Translations under genes and position numbers: made by a program
Shown: piece after piece, positions 35,332 through 44,906 of the stretch
Numbering within the stretch: the stretch's first letter is position 1
How the letters are laid out: each line of letters begins with the position of its first letter
Source of the DNA: Lewinella sp. IMCC34183
Lineage (GTDB): Bacteria > Bacteroidota > Bacteroidia > Chitinophagales > Saprospiraceae
Reading direction: 5' to 3'
NCBI RefSeq assembly: GCF_003390915.1
Contig: NZ_QMEM01000002.1
Coordinates: 514,518-578,517 of the forward strand
Length of the DNA: 64,000 nucleotides
The notes under the pieces: model-generated
What the model saw: only the letters and a program-made list of their open reading frames with translations
Databases searched by the model: none
Told to the model about the DNA's origin: nothing

Positions 35332-35793
35332 TTAGGGACAATATTTGCCTAAGATTTTATCGATCCGTGCTTTGTTATACTGCTGCAACAAGACCGGATA
35401 ACCGTTCAGTAGTACGTTCAGCACTATTCCCAGGAGGAGGAATACCCCGTTTGTGTACTTGACATACACAAGTGTCAATATAAGTTGCGCACTTACTAAC
35501 CCGATCAAATGGCCTAGTTCCGCGTCCGTCATCTTTTTCCTTAGTTCCCGTACTTCCCGACAGTTTCCCCCATTAACTGCTAGCGACGTATTGATTTTTC
35601 CATACACCGTCTTGGTAACAATTTCCTTGAACAGATGCACCCCCAAGTAGGTATTCAGTTCATCACTCTTGATCAGTCGCAAGTTGGAAAGTGAAGCGGC
35701 GGAAAGGTTCGTTATATGTAGATAGCGGGTGACTATAGCTCCTATCGCCCAGGAACTGAAGATGATCGAGGCTAGGTGGATTAGAGAATTCAT
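35332..35793 (-). CDS. Membrane protein resembling CrtO-type acyltransferase family
   Basis: A 153-residue protein with about three to four hydrophobic segments. The pattern AELGHLIGLVSAQ followed by LNVLLNGYPVLLQQYNKARI resembles the E-x-x-H and LP-x-x-x-QRYNR motifs of the glycosyl-diaponeurosporenoate acyltransferase (CrtO-like) family. No carotenoid genes are near. It is more AT-rich than the core genes and lies 240 bp downstream of the ATP-grasp gene on the same strand. The assignment is tentative. Confidence 0.5.
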   Translation of the reverse strand: MNSLIHLASIIFSSWAIGAIVTRYLHITNLSAASLSNLRLIKSDELNTYLGVHLFKEIVTKTVYGKINTSLAVNGGNCREVRELRKKMTDAELGHLIGLVSAQLILTLVYVKYTNGVFLLLGIVLNVLLNGYPVLLQQYNKARIDKILGKYCP

Positions 35794-35810
35794 TTTTTGT
35801 TACTGACTAC

Positions 35811-36037
35811 GGCCGTCACGGTACTTTTGACCAATCGCCCAGGTCTCCCATGTTGGCTTGACCAAAACTACTTCCGATAGAGAATGCCGTGGCATACTTT
35901 ATGCAATACTCCCTCTGGATCCGCGAGGGCGGCCGTAACTGTATTTTTTTGCCCACGGCTCCCGGCCTTCTACAAGGGCTTGACCTAAACCTGCTCCCGC
36001 TATAAAATATCTTGACACATTTTCTTCAATACTCCCT
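35811..36037. repeat. Diverged direct duplication of ~105 bp
   Basis: 35811-35914 and 35931-36037 align along their length (both start GGCCGT-A/C-ACTGTA type sequence and end CAATACTCCCT), at roughly two-thirds identity by eye. The second copy overlaps the stop codon of the ATP-grasp gene. No gene is present in either copy. Confidence 0.6.
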
Positions 36038-37019
36038 AGACAACCCCACACCCCGCTTTTTGAGTAACCCTATGTTCTTCTATTGACTGAATGAGGAATT
36101 GAGAGAAAGAATTAGTAAGATCATATCCAGTCAGTGCTTCTCCAAAAAGAAATTGACCCTGAGTATTGATTTCAAGCCATACCAGGTCGCCATCACTATT
36201 GTATTTTAAATCCATGATACCCATTCTTAAGTCTAATTTGCACAATATTTGATAAAGCTTTCGCTCCCATTCATCTTCTAATCTATATTCCTTGAATGGA
36301 ACCGACAAATCCCTACGCCAATCCAACCTATTCGCTTCTATAAGTATCGGGTGAATGTTTCTACCAAAGCAATTTACTCTTAAGTGGGTATTGCCATCAA
36401 TGACCTCTTGATACATAGCCGGACAAAGTAAAATTGCTTCTTCTGCCGCCCTTAGATCAGTCGACGATAGCTTTAGTGTAACAAGTGGGCGTAGGCTTGT
36501 CCCAAGTAGCTTTTTAACTATGACCTCCCCGCCCAACTTATCACAAAATTCAATTACAGCATTGAAATCCTGAGAGATAAGGGTTTTCGGTACGCGAAAT
36601 CCCACATCCTTAGCAACGTTGAGGTGATAAAGTTTATTACCGCCGTACAAATCAGTATGCGGCTTATTGACCCATACGCCTTTAAACTTGTCTAATATTA
36701 TACCTAGTAGAGATGACTTCCACTCATTTGTAACTATCTCCTTGCTTATATCGTCGTTCACCCGATCAGTTTCCAACTGAGGTTGATTAACCCTTCTCCA
36801 CCATATCAAATCTAACTCTTCGACATTAAACCATTCACCTTCGTATGACCTTAATAAGGCCTTATTGTCGCAATCATTCCTCCAAATAATACCTCCGTGA
36901 GTCACCGTAGCATTAGTAGCAACAAAATGACACTTCACTCCGTGGACCTTCCGGAGATTATCCATAATGGCATAAGCATGGATATCCAGCTCTAACGAAA
37001 AAATCGCTATCGTAAACAT
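36036..37019 (-). CDS. ATP-grasp ligase of the graspetide (MvdC/MvdD-like) type
   Basis: A 327-residue ATP-grasp enzyme. LIWWRRVNQPQ (about 71-81) is the tryptophan/arginine block typical of microviridin-type ligases. GGEVIVKKLLGT (around Lys169-Lys170) holds the ATP-binding Lys, QEVIDGNTHLRVNCFG is the middle beta region, and GIMDLKYNSDGDLVWLEINTQGQF carries the metal ligands Asp270, Glu283 and Asn285. These enzymes join side chains of Ser/Thr/Lys to Asp/Glu in a precursor peptide. A small acidic/Cys-rich precursor candidate lies directly upstream on the same strand, and the locus is AT-rich against its surroundings, consistent with transfer. No partner enzyme or transporter is next to it. 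The activity is inferred from motifs. Confidence 0.75.
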   Translation of the reverse strand: MFTIAIFSLELDIHAYAIMDNLRKVHGVKCHFVATNATVTHGGIIWRNDCDNKALLRSYEGEWFNVEELDLIWWRRVNQPQLETDRVNDDISKEIVTNEWKSSLLGIILDKFKGVWVNKPHTDLYGGNKLYHLNVAKDVGFRVPKTLISQDFNAVIEFCDKLGGEVIVKKLLGTSLRPLVTLKLSSTDLRAAEEAILLCPAMYQEVIDGNTHLRVNCFGRNIHPILIEANRLDWRRDLSVPFKEYRLEDEWERKLYQILCKLDLRMGIMDLKYNSDGDLVWLEINTQGQFLFGEALTGYDLTNSFSQFLIQSIEEHRVTQKAGCGVV

Positions 37020-37121
37020 GGCATAAGCGAATGCAGTGCAGTACCCGACTGTTTGAGTATACAGCTAGAAATAACACCGTGTGAAAACTTGAATCTTAAT
37101 CGATGAGATCCTAATTACAAA

Positions 37122-37152
37122 GAAGTCCAGACAGTATAACTGCCTGGACTTC
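37122..37152. terminator. Stem-loop between precursor and ATP-grasp genes
   Basis: Arms 37122-37135 and 37139-37152 pair at 13 of 14 positions around an ATA loop. On the genes' (minus) strand it follows the precursor stop and is followed by a T-rich run, so it may act as a partial terminator that keeps precursor mRNA in excess over ligase mRNA. Position fits, mechanism is inferred. Confidence 0.6.
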
Positions 37153-37161
37153 TGATTAACA

Positions 37162-37449
37162 TTAGTCCTGATCGCAGTCGTTCGAAGGAGATCCGGATTC
37201 GCAGCAGGTTCCAGAATTCGCAAGAATGTCATTTGCGATCTCTTTGCCTACAATGCCTTTCATTCCTACTCTTTCAATGAGCATTGACTCCCACTTTCTT
37301 AGGTCCTCCGGGTCTTCCAGAACGGTAAACATTTGTGGTTGAAAGTGAAATACTACTGGAGTAGTGTACTTAGAATGAAATTTGCTCGACGCAACAGCCT
37401 CCGCATTGAATTGCATTTCGCGTTCTCTCTTTTTTGAATACTCGCTCAT
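37162..37449 (-). CDS. Candidate RiPP precursor peptide (graspetide-like)
   Basis: A 95-residue peptide, starting at the ATG at 37449 (MSEYSKKREREMQF). The leader (about 1-78) includes PVVFHFQPQMFTVLEDPEDL and a predicted helix RKWESMLIERVGM. The end (81-95) TCCESGSPSNDCDQD is rich in Ser/Thr plus Asp/Glu, the residues that ATP-grasp ligases cross-link, and adds three Cys. The open frame reaches upstream by 17 more codons, but the ATG at 37449 is preferred. Next to the ATP-grasp gene, 142 bp away, with a stem-loop between. It could also be an ordinary short protein; that it is a RiPP is inferred from context and composition. Confidence 0.65.
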   Translation of the reverse strand: MSEYSKKREREMQFNAEAVASSKFHSKYTTPVVFHFQPQMFTVLEDPEDLRKWESMLIERVGMKGIVGKEIANDILANSGTCCESGSPSNDCDQD

Positions 37450-37866
37450 AGCTGAATGGGTTGAAGTGAACGCTCTGGTGCTTGCACACCTGACGGCCAC
37501 CTAGGTGATGAATTAAATTTTCCTACGAACAGAATCATATTATACTTAAAGCGCGTAAATGATTATCTATTCGTAAACTGTCTTACCTAATTTACAGCAT
37601 AGCGGATTTAAAGTCAAGTAAAAGAATGCGAAAGTTAAAATTTCACTATATATAGGTATGCTTCCGCTTTAAATGTAATATTGAACAAAAAAACATATAA
37701 CAAGTTAAAAGCGCGTATACCTGCAATGTACAGTTGGATTTGCCTAAATTGAGATAACCATCCCACACAGCCGCCGCCGTTCACCCTAGCACCTTTCGGT
37801 TTAGGGTCACAGCGGTCAGAAATGCCAACCTGGCCGGTACGCGTTTTGGGGGTGGGCTCACCCCCC
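37450..37866. other. AT-rich upstream region of the precursor gene
   Basis: About 420 bp, visibly AT-rich. No gene is supported. It should hold the promoter of the precursor; AATATGATTC-type AT-rich sequences lie near 37530-37550, but I cannot assign a promoter with confidence. Confidence 0.45.
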
Positions 37867-38421
37867 CTACCTCCACTTAATCCCACACCCAGCACTAGGG
37901 TACTGCTTCTCCGGACTGGGCTCCCCCTTCAGCATGGCGTCGATGGCGTGGCGCAGGTCTTCGCCGGTGACGGGCTTACCGGAGCGCGGACGGCTCTCGT
38001 CCAGGCGGCCGCGGTAGTACAGCTTGCCCTGCCCGTCGAAGAGGTAGAGGTCGGGGGTGCAGGCGGCGTCGTAGGCCTTGGCGGCGGACTGCTCCTCGTC
38101 GTAGAGGTAGGGGAAGGTGAAGAAGTTGTTGAGGGCGAAAGCCTCCATGTTGTCGGGACTGTCGACGGGGTACTTCTCTACGTCGTTGCTGCTGATGGCC
38201 ACGGCACCGACGCCCCTGGGCTCGTAGTCGTTGGCTACGTCCACCAGCTCCTCGATGGTGTGGAGCACGTAAGGACAGTGGTTGCAGATGAAGTACACCA
38301 AGGTTCCCTTCTCCCCCTTGACGTCGTCGTAGGTGAGCTTGGCACCGGACATGGTGTCGACGAGCTTGAAGTCGGGGGCCGGGGTGCCGATAACGACCAT
38401 GGTGGATTCTGTGAGGGCCAT
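37867..38421 (-). CDS. Thioredoxin-like redoxin (AhpC/TSA-type)
   Basis: A 184-residue protein with a redoxin fold: VVIGTPAPDFKLVDTMSG is the typical opening and LVYFICNHCPYVLHTIEELV carries the CxxC motif (Cys46-Cys49), as in AhpC/TSA-like thioredoxin-fold proteins of unknown partner. PDLYLFDGQGKLYYRGRLDE is the cis-Pro loop region. The start codon at 38421 is directly abutted by seven copies of a heptanucleotide; an internal ATG at 38400 is an alternative. A decayed copy of this gene is at 58.2 kb. Confidence 0.88.
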   Translation of the reverse strand: MALTESTMVVIGTPAPDFKLVDTMSGAKLTYDDVKGEKGTLVYFICNHCPYVLHTIEELVDVANDYEPRGVGAVAISSNDVEKYPVDSPDNMEAFALNNFFTFPYLYDEEQSAAKAYDAACTPDLYLFDGQGKLYYRGRLDESRPRSGKPVTGEDLRHAIDAMLKGEPSPEKQYPSAGCGIKWR

Positions 38422-38472
38422 GCGGGTTGCGGGTTGCGGGTTGCGGGTTGCGGGTTGCGGGTTGCGGGTTGC
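38422..38472. repeat. Seven tandem GCGGGTT heptamers at the redoxin start codon
   Basis: Exactly seven GCGGGTT units (38422-38470) and a partial GC, immediately upstream of the redoxin ATG on the minus strand. Change in unit number would alter spacing or, for a start further up, the reading frame. Confidence 0.92.
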
Positions 38473-38922
38473 ACATTATAAGGCACTTTGCGCTGCCGGG
38501 GTTGACTTAATCCCCTCCTTTCGACTACCACGGGGGAGCGGGTACATTCTTTCCACCAGCATTGTGCCCGATGCAGGTGCTCCCCCACCCGCGGTCGAAC
38601 GGGCTTTCCCGTATCCGGCTCAGCTGTTTACCGTAGCTGCTTGATGATTTGAGCAATTTCCCTGCGCGAGCCGAAGCACTTCCTTCACCCGACAATCGGG
38701 TCCCCGCAGCTGACCAGGAGGTAGGCGTGCTGTCCCCGCCGGCAGATCCGGAGGAGAAAGTGCGTGCGCGAGAGAATTACGCGATGGGCAGAAACGTTAA
38801 TGGAGGGCTATCCTACTGGCTCCTGGTCCGCTGAGATTTCGGGAACGCATACAGGGGCAGGGGGCTTGACGCCCCGGGATGGTGGACTTAACTAAGTTGG
38901 AATATTCCTCTTCTCGACTCTC
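38473..38922. other. Intergenic region before the T9SS protein
   Basis: No gene supported. Short open frames only. It includes a weak copy of the GCAGGTGC motif near 38571. Confidence 0.4.
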
Positions 38923-41900
38923 ATGAAAACACCTGTACCCACCCAACTGGCCCGGGCTACGTTTGCGCTGCTCTGTCTGCTCGCCATTCACGCCACCAGC
39001 TTTGCCCAGACGCCCGGTCTGATTTACCGACCCGCCAGCAGCGGCGGCAACCTGGTCCTCGACCCGAATGGCGACGGCTACGTGTCCGCCCCGCGGGTAC
39101 CGGCGGGTTTTGCTACCACCCGCGACGAAGGTGCCGGCTTCAGTGAGATTCCGTACCGCCAATTCCCCGCCCTGGAAACCGAAGTGCTCGGCGACCTCAA
39201 TACCGGTCGGTCGGGCGGACATACGGACCTGGCCTTCCCGGTCAGCTACGATGGTTCCACCGGTTCACCGATTGCCGCCTACTTCAACGGTACCCATCTC
39301 CTGTTCCGCGTAAGGCTGGGGGGTGCCTCCACGGCCTCCAAAGGCTACAGCGTGGTCATCGATACGGACGGGGCGTTTGCTTCTACCAGCACGGCACAGC
39401 CCGACGGGACGACCAACCCCGGCTTCGAATTTGAAGTGACGTTCGCCTCCAATTTCGACGTGAGTATCTACGATCACCGGAATTCCCCCACCACCAAGAT
39501 CTTTACCGGCTCGGTCGATCAGTTCTCGCAGCGATCCATTGCCGCCTCCACGGACGGCGGGGATGCCGACTACTTCTACGACTTTTACGTGCCCCTGTCC
39601 GGCTTCGGCGGGGCGATCACCGCCGCTACCCCCCCCTGCGTTTATCCGGCCTGACCGTCACCAGTGGGCAGTCCGGATTGGATGGCACGGTTTCCGATGT
39701 GGGGGGCGTAAATTTTGCCGCTTACGGCTTTGATCCCTGGAAGGCCTGGACCACGGTGATCAACACCTTTCCGCCCACCAGCCTGAACCAGCTTCAGGCC
39801 GGAAACTTCGCGCCGATCCAGGCTACCGCACCGGTCATCAGCGGCCCGGTGTACGCCGGCAGTACCACGGTCTCCGGCACCTCGGTGGAGGCGGCCGGAT
39901 CTGCGGTCACGGTGTTCAGAAACGGGATACAGATCGGTACGGCTACCGTACAGGCCAACGGAACCTGGTCGCTGACGGGCATCGCCGCCAGCCTGCTTAA
40001 AGCCGCCGATAAACTTACCGCCACCGTTGCGGCTACCAGCAAGTCAGCCTCCGGCCTGTCGAACGAGGTCACGGTTACCGCGCCTGCCGTCTGTAGAGCG
40101 ACGCCTACCGCTACCCTGACCGGCAGTACTACTACCTCGGGCAACCGGTATATGACGGGTACGACCGGCTACATCGGCAAGCAAAAAATCACCATCTATA
40201 CGGGTACCGTCGTAAGTGGTGTGCACACGTATACTTTCGAAGGGTCATACATTTTCACGTCCACTACCGGGGCAACTGGGTTGCCGACTACTCCGGGAGG
40301 GATGACCAATGTAACGGGAACCGTTACCCTGAATAAGGCCACCAACTACGTAGTAACGGTAACTCCACTGGATGCTGCTAACAATCCCAGCGGTTGCGAA
40401 TCCGTACGGTCGAATCAACTCTGCTACAGCAATGGAAACTCCGCGCCCATCAATTCGAATACCCCAACGATCACCAGAGCTACCGGAACCAGCGGCCTGG
40501 TATATACCACGCTTTCCGATTTGCCGGCTCAATTGGCATCCGTTTCCGGTACGATTCCGTCGGCCGGTACGGGGGTGAGCGTTATTTTATTCGTAAACGG
40601 TAATCAGACCACTTATAGATCGAGCACCTTTACTCAGACCGGCACGGCTCCCGTCGTAAACAACTGGACAATAGACATTTCCGGCTTGACGCTGTCACCC
40701 AACGACAACCTAAACGTAAGGGCGGAGGCTGCATCGTGTAACACGGGTGGATTGTTCCTGTCTGCCCCGTCAAACATCGCCACCGTTAAGGAAACCACCG
40801 CCACACCGGTCATCAACGAAGGTCCTTACTGCGGCAACATCAAAACGCTGTCCGGAACGGCCGAGCCAGGAAGCGTGGTAACGATCTTTACCAACAATGT
40901 GACCACCAACCTTTCCGCTACCGCTTCCTCCGCGGGGGTATGGACGGTAGACGTGTCTTCGCTGAACGGCGGTACCGGTATCGCTCCCGGAACCCCGGTG
41001 ACTGCCCGGGCTAAATCCGTCAATAAAGCGACCAGCCTGACGTCCACGTCGGTAAGTGCGACCGCTGCAGCTCCGGTTCCCGGCGGAGCGACCTTTACCA
41101 TCGATCCGGTCACGGAGCCGGAAAACAACGATCAGCTGGTCACCCTAACCGGTACGGCCCCGGCCAGTGACGGCACTACGACGTACCGGGTGACCGTAGA
41201 CATAAACGGAACGGTGTTCCCGCCTGTCACCACCACGGCATCCGGTACCTGGGAGCTGAGTGGCATCAGCCCGCTGGAGGTCTATGCGGGTGCCGTGGTA
41301 ACGGCCACCTTCAGTACCGGTAGCGGCTGTCCGAGCGCCCCCATCACTTCCGTGGTGCAGTGCCGGACGCCCTCCGGAGCGTTCACCACTACCCTGAGCA
41401 GCGCTTCCGTTTGCTACAACAGCAGCGTGACCATCACCCTTTCCGGCTCCGAACGCGGGGTATCCTACCGCATTACGGACAACGGCGTTCCTACGGGGGC
41501 TTCCGTGATCGGAACGGGCGCATCGATTACCCTGACCAGCGGTTTGTTGACGGCTTCGACCACTACCCTGTCCGTCCGGGCCACCAACGTAGGCAGCAGC
41601 GGGTGTGTTACGCCGGGCATTGGCGGCAACAAGAGCGTCACGGTGTCCGCGGCGCCTAACCAACCTACGTCCCTGGTGGCCAGTACCGCCTCCGGCTGCT
41701 CCCAGGTGACCACCAACCTGACCCTCAACGGCCCCACGGTCGGTTACACCTACCAGCTGATCAATAAGAATACCAAGGTGTTGATCGGAACCGAGGTGAC
41801 CGCCAACAGTACCGCAGCGCTCACCCTGGCTACCGGACTGAAAGTGACCGCTACCACTACCTACGGGGTGCTGATCAAAACGAGCGGTGGCAGCTGCTCG

Positions 41901-43355
41901 TCCGAGAGTACGGTTTCCGCTACCGTTACGGTCACCGAAGGCCCGTCGTTGAATCGGGCGGTCACCATTGACAAACCGGCTCCCTGCTCCGGCGAGACGG
42001 TGACGATCAGCGTGGCCACCCAGGCCAACGGCGGCTACACCTACACCATCCGCAACGAAAACGGCGTGGCTATCGGATCGAGCTTTACGGGAACGGGAGG
42101 AATAGTATCCAGGACCACCCCTTACGGCATAACCGCTGCGACGGCCCCCAACGACCGCACCTTCTACGTGGAAGTAAGCGGTGGGTGCTTTGCCAGCCCG
42201 ACCCGGCTCGAAAATACGGTGTCCGCCGCCGCCGCTACGGCTGCACCGGCCGCCAATGCCGGAGCCGCGCAATCGGTTTGCGGGCCGGTCAGGCTCGATG
42301 CCAACTACGCGTCTCCGGGCGTGGGCACCTGGTCCGTCGTGGGCGGCACCCCGGGCGGCGCTTCCTTTTCGGACACCAACGACCCCAAAGCCACGCTGAC
42401 CGGTCTGCCATCGGGAACCTACACGCTTACCTGGACCATCACCAATTCCTGCGGCGGCGCCAATACGACCTCATCGAGCGATGTGCAGATCACGGTCAAC
42501 TGCGCCGCGGAGTACCTCGTGGCGGCTCCCAAGTACGCGAATCAGTACCAGGGCGGCGACGTCCTGGCTTCCGCATCGGACGTGGATGGCGGCATCCAAT
42601 CGGCAAGCCTGCTGTCCGGCACCCTGCCTGCGTGGGCCGAAATCCTTCCGGGCGGCAACGTTGCGGTCAGGTCGGGCATGACGCCCGTACCGGGTACGTA
42701 CAGCTTTACGATGCGGACAACGGATAACTTCAGTATCACTACGGATTCGCCCCTGTCCTTCACCGTCTACGGCGAAACGCCGGCAGCCCTGGTAGTGCTC
42801 CCGGTAGAACTGCTGTACTTCACGGCAGTACCGGAACGGACCAGCGTAACCCTGCGGTGGCGGACGGCTTCCGAAGCCAACAACGACCGCTTCATCGTGG
42901 AGCGCAGCGCCGACGGCCACCCATTCACGGCCATTGGCACCGTGAGGGGGCAGGGCAACAGCCAGGTAGCCGTTGACTACAGCTTCGTTGATGCGTCGCC
43001 CATCACGGGCACCACCTACTACCGCCTGCGCCAGATCGACCTTGACGGGACGGAATCGTTCAGCCAGGTCGTTGCCGTCGCCGCAGCGGGTGCCGCAACT
43101 ACCCTGCAACTACAAACCTACCCTAACCCGTTCACCACGACGATCGCCGTGGCGGTAACGGCGCCGGGCGCCAAGAGCGCCCGCTTGCAGCTCGTGGACC
43201 TGCAGGGCCGGGTTGTGCTGGCTAGATCGGTAGTGCTGAATAAAGGCCTTAACCAGGTGGAGGTGGACGTGCAGCAGCTGGCTAGTGGGATGTATATGCT
43301 GCAATTGACCGGTGAGGGTGTCTCTGCGAAGGCCAAGGTTATTAAGTCGAATTGA
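38923..43355 (+). CDS. T9SS-sorted multi-Ig surface protein, frame broken at a C8 tract
   Basis: A secreted protein of about 1,477 residues if the frame is restored. Signal peptide (MKTPVPTQLARATFALLCLL...SFAQ), then an N-terminal domain starting LIYRPASSGGNLVLDPNGDGYVS, then many bacterial Ig-like repeats (e.g. AGSTTVSGTSVEAAGSAVTV), and the C-terminal sorting domain (LQTYPNPFTTTIAV ... QLASGMYMLQLTGEG) used by the type IX system. The frame breaks at C8 (39629-39636): it stops at 39654, but adding one C (or removing two) restores TPPLRLSGLTVTSGQSGLDGT and the downstream frame. The total length, 4433 bp, leaves the same remainder. This may be phase variation, a natural pseudogene or a sequencing error. 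GC is like the surrounding genes. Confidence 0.85.
39629..39636 (+). repeat. C8 homopolymer at the frame break
   Basis: Eight C residues in the codons ACC CCC CCC TGC. Nine C's give the conserved continuation. Candidate slippage site. Confidence 0.75.
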
Positions 43356-44070
43356 TTGATACAACCTATTCCATGAGCGGCACGCTATGGTTTTGTCGGA
43401 ATAGGTAGCGTGCTGATGCGGTGGAGGCGGGGCGCGGGTGCCGGGGAAAACACGCACAGCAAATCTTGCCCCCGGTGGCAGCAGGGGAAGACAAAACGGT
43501 GCAACTTGTCCCCTGTCGCCAATCAAGGGGACATTTTTTGAATTTTTGGTACACGTTTTTGCGTCGTGGGATTAGCTCGTTCGTATCTCATGCAACCGAC
43601 AAGTCCTATTTGCGCTGGCAGATCAGCCAAGGAATGGACCACCTCGCCACCGACTGGCTTAAGCGGCCTGAGCGCTAACGGGAAGCAACCGTCAGTCGGC
43701 CCATCGCGACGATGAACCTTCAGCATAGCCAGTTTAATGCGGGCATCGTGAGCGCAGCCAGCTATAATCCACACACATTGGATAGAACGTGTTGAAAATT
43801 CACCGATTCTTCAACACGAAAGCATGCCTATCGGCCGGCTGGAGTAGCGCAGGTTACCCATCCACTATCTGAAGCGGCTACCGGAACAACTGGCCGTGCG
43901 GGCAATGGTCCCGGTGTTTTGCGGCGATACGAGAACAGGGACAACATCCCGTGTGAGCGTAAGACGAATTTTGGTAGAGAATGGATGGCAAACTAATCAG
44001 GGGGCGGCGGGGCGCAGGTACGGTGAAGTTATTACCAGTAATGCTCACCATTACGGGCACACTTCAAGGT
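43356..44070. other. Intergenic region after the surface protein
   Basis: No supported gene. Holds the terminator above, an inverted repeat CGTGTTGAA / TTCAACACG (43788-43796, 43810-43818), and two copies of the GGCGCRGGT motif (43431-43446, 44011-44023). Confidence 0.5.
43507..43539 (+). terminator. Intrinsic terminator after the surface-protein gene
   Basis: TGTCCCCT (43507-43514) pairs with AGGGGACA (43526-43533), followed by a run of six T's. Confidence 0.75.
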
Positions 44071-44514
44071 CTACACCATTCCTACCAGCATCATATCAAC
44101 AATTCTCTGAGAGATTGCAGGTGGATAAACAGTAACCTGATTATAGGTGTCTATATCAAATCCGAGCGTCTCTGCTTTTCTTTCTACTTCGTTGCGCAGA
44201 ACTCCTGTGTTACTGAAGGTTCGCTCCGCTATTTCTCCTCGCTTGAGACTTTTTCCGGCAAGGGGGCTACCTAAGTGGCGAAAGATCATAAGCACCTCCC
44301 TGCCCCGAAGCTTTTTGCGCCGAGCCCAATCTGGAAATTTCTCCGCGGGGGTGAACAGGTCAATCCACTTGCTTAGCGTAGGCCGCCTGACACCGTACCA
44401 TCGTGCAATTTGCTCTTTGGTCGATGCGAAGAGGATATCTATGCACTGGCCAAGTTTATTCGGACAGCAACACACGGCGAGGACAAGAAGGGCGAAGACA
44501 AGGAGTAAGAACAT
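44071..44514 (-). CDS. Hypothetical HTH-containing protein with N-terminal hydrophobic segment
   Basis: A 147-residue protein from the ATG at 44514. Residues 1-16 (MFLLLVFALLVLAVCC) are strongly hydrophobic, then STKEQIARWYGVRRPTLSKWI (about 30-50) looks like a helix-turn-helix. The rest is basic. I do not recognise it. The start is uncertain; the open frame continues upstream, and the true start may be inside the hydrophobic stretch. It lies near the restriction locus but on the opposite strand. Confidence 0.45.
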   Translation of the reverse strand: MFLLLVFALLVLAVCCCPNKLGQCIDILFASTKEQIARWYGVRRPTLSKWIDLFTPAEKFPDWARRKKLRGREVLMIFRHLGSPLAGKSLKRGEIAERTFSNTGVLRNEVERKAETLGFDIDTYNQVTVYPPAISQRIVDMMLVGMV

Positions 44515-44569
44515 GGCATTGATTTTGAAATGGTGTGTCGCCACCAGGAGGCAGCGACACACCAAAGAT

Positions 44570-44683
44570 TCACTTTTTAGGTTGAGGAGGTTTGTTGTCC
44601 CGGCCACCGCCGGATTTTTTTCCATCGTTTTTACTGGGCCAGTTTGGTGGGTTGCTGACCTTGGGTTGCTTGGGCTTAGCCAT
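44570..44683 (-). CDS. Small basic protein, 37 residues
   Basis: ATG at 44683 to TGA at 44570 encodes MAKPKQPKVSNPPNWPSKND followed by a Lys/Gly/Arg/Pro-rich end. Composition is basic and Pro-rich with a Gly-Gly-Gly-Arg segment. I recall similar short proteins in Bacteroidota but cannot name a function. It lies 55 bp upstream of the HTH gene on the same strand. Confidence 0.45.
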   Translation of the reverse strand: MAKPKQPKVSNPPNWPSKNDGKKSGGGRDNKPPQPKK

Positions 44684-44828
44684 AACAAAGGGGGTTGGTT
44701 AAACAATGTCCGCAAGGTAGAGGCGACCGAAAATTGGCAAAAAATGCGTTTGCGATAGCACACGCCTTTTGCTCACAAAAGCTAAACATGGCGGCCTAAC
44801 ACTAGGCTTATAGGCCTGAAAATCAGGC

Positions 44829-44856
44829 AATAAAAAAATTTTGCGATTTTTTTATT
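44829..44856. terminator. AT-rich hairpin upstream of the restriction locus
   Basis: AATAAAAAAAT (44829-44839) and ATTTTTTTATT (44846-44856) pair perfectly around TTTGCG. It lies in a 220-bp AT-rich gap before hsdS and may terminate transcription entering the locus. Confidence 0.55.
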
Positions 44857-44906
44857 CCGCGCCTCGTCAGGTGAATAGACTCACAAAGTAATGCTGTAAG
44901 GCCAGC

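Noticed and set aside
43421..43678. 85-residue open frame
   Set aside because: Crosses the terminator at 43507-43539 and has no recognisable content.
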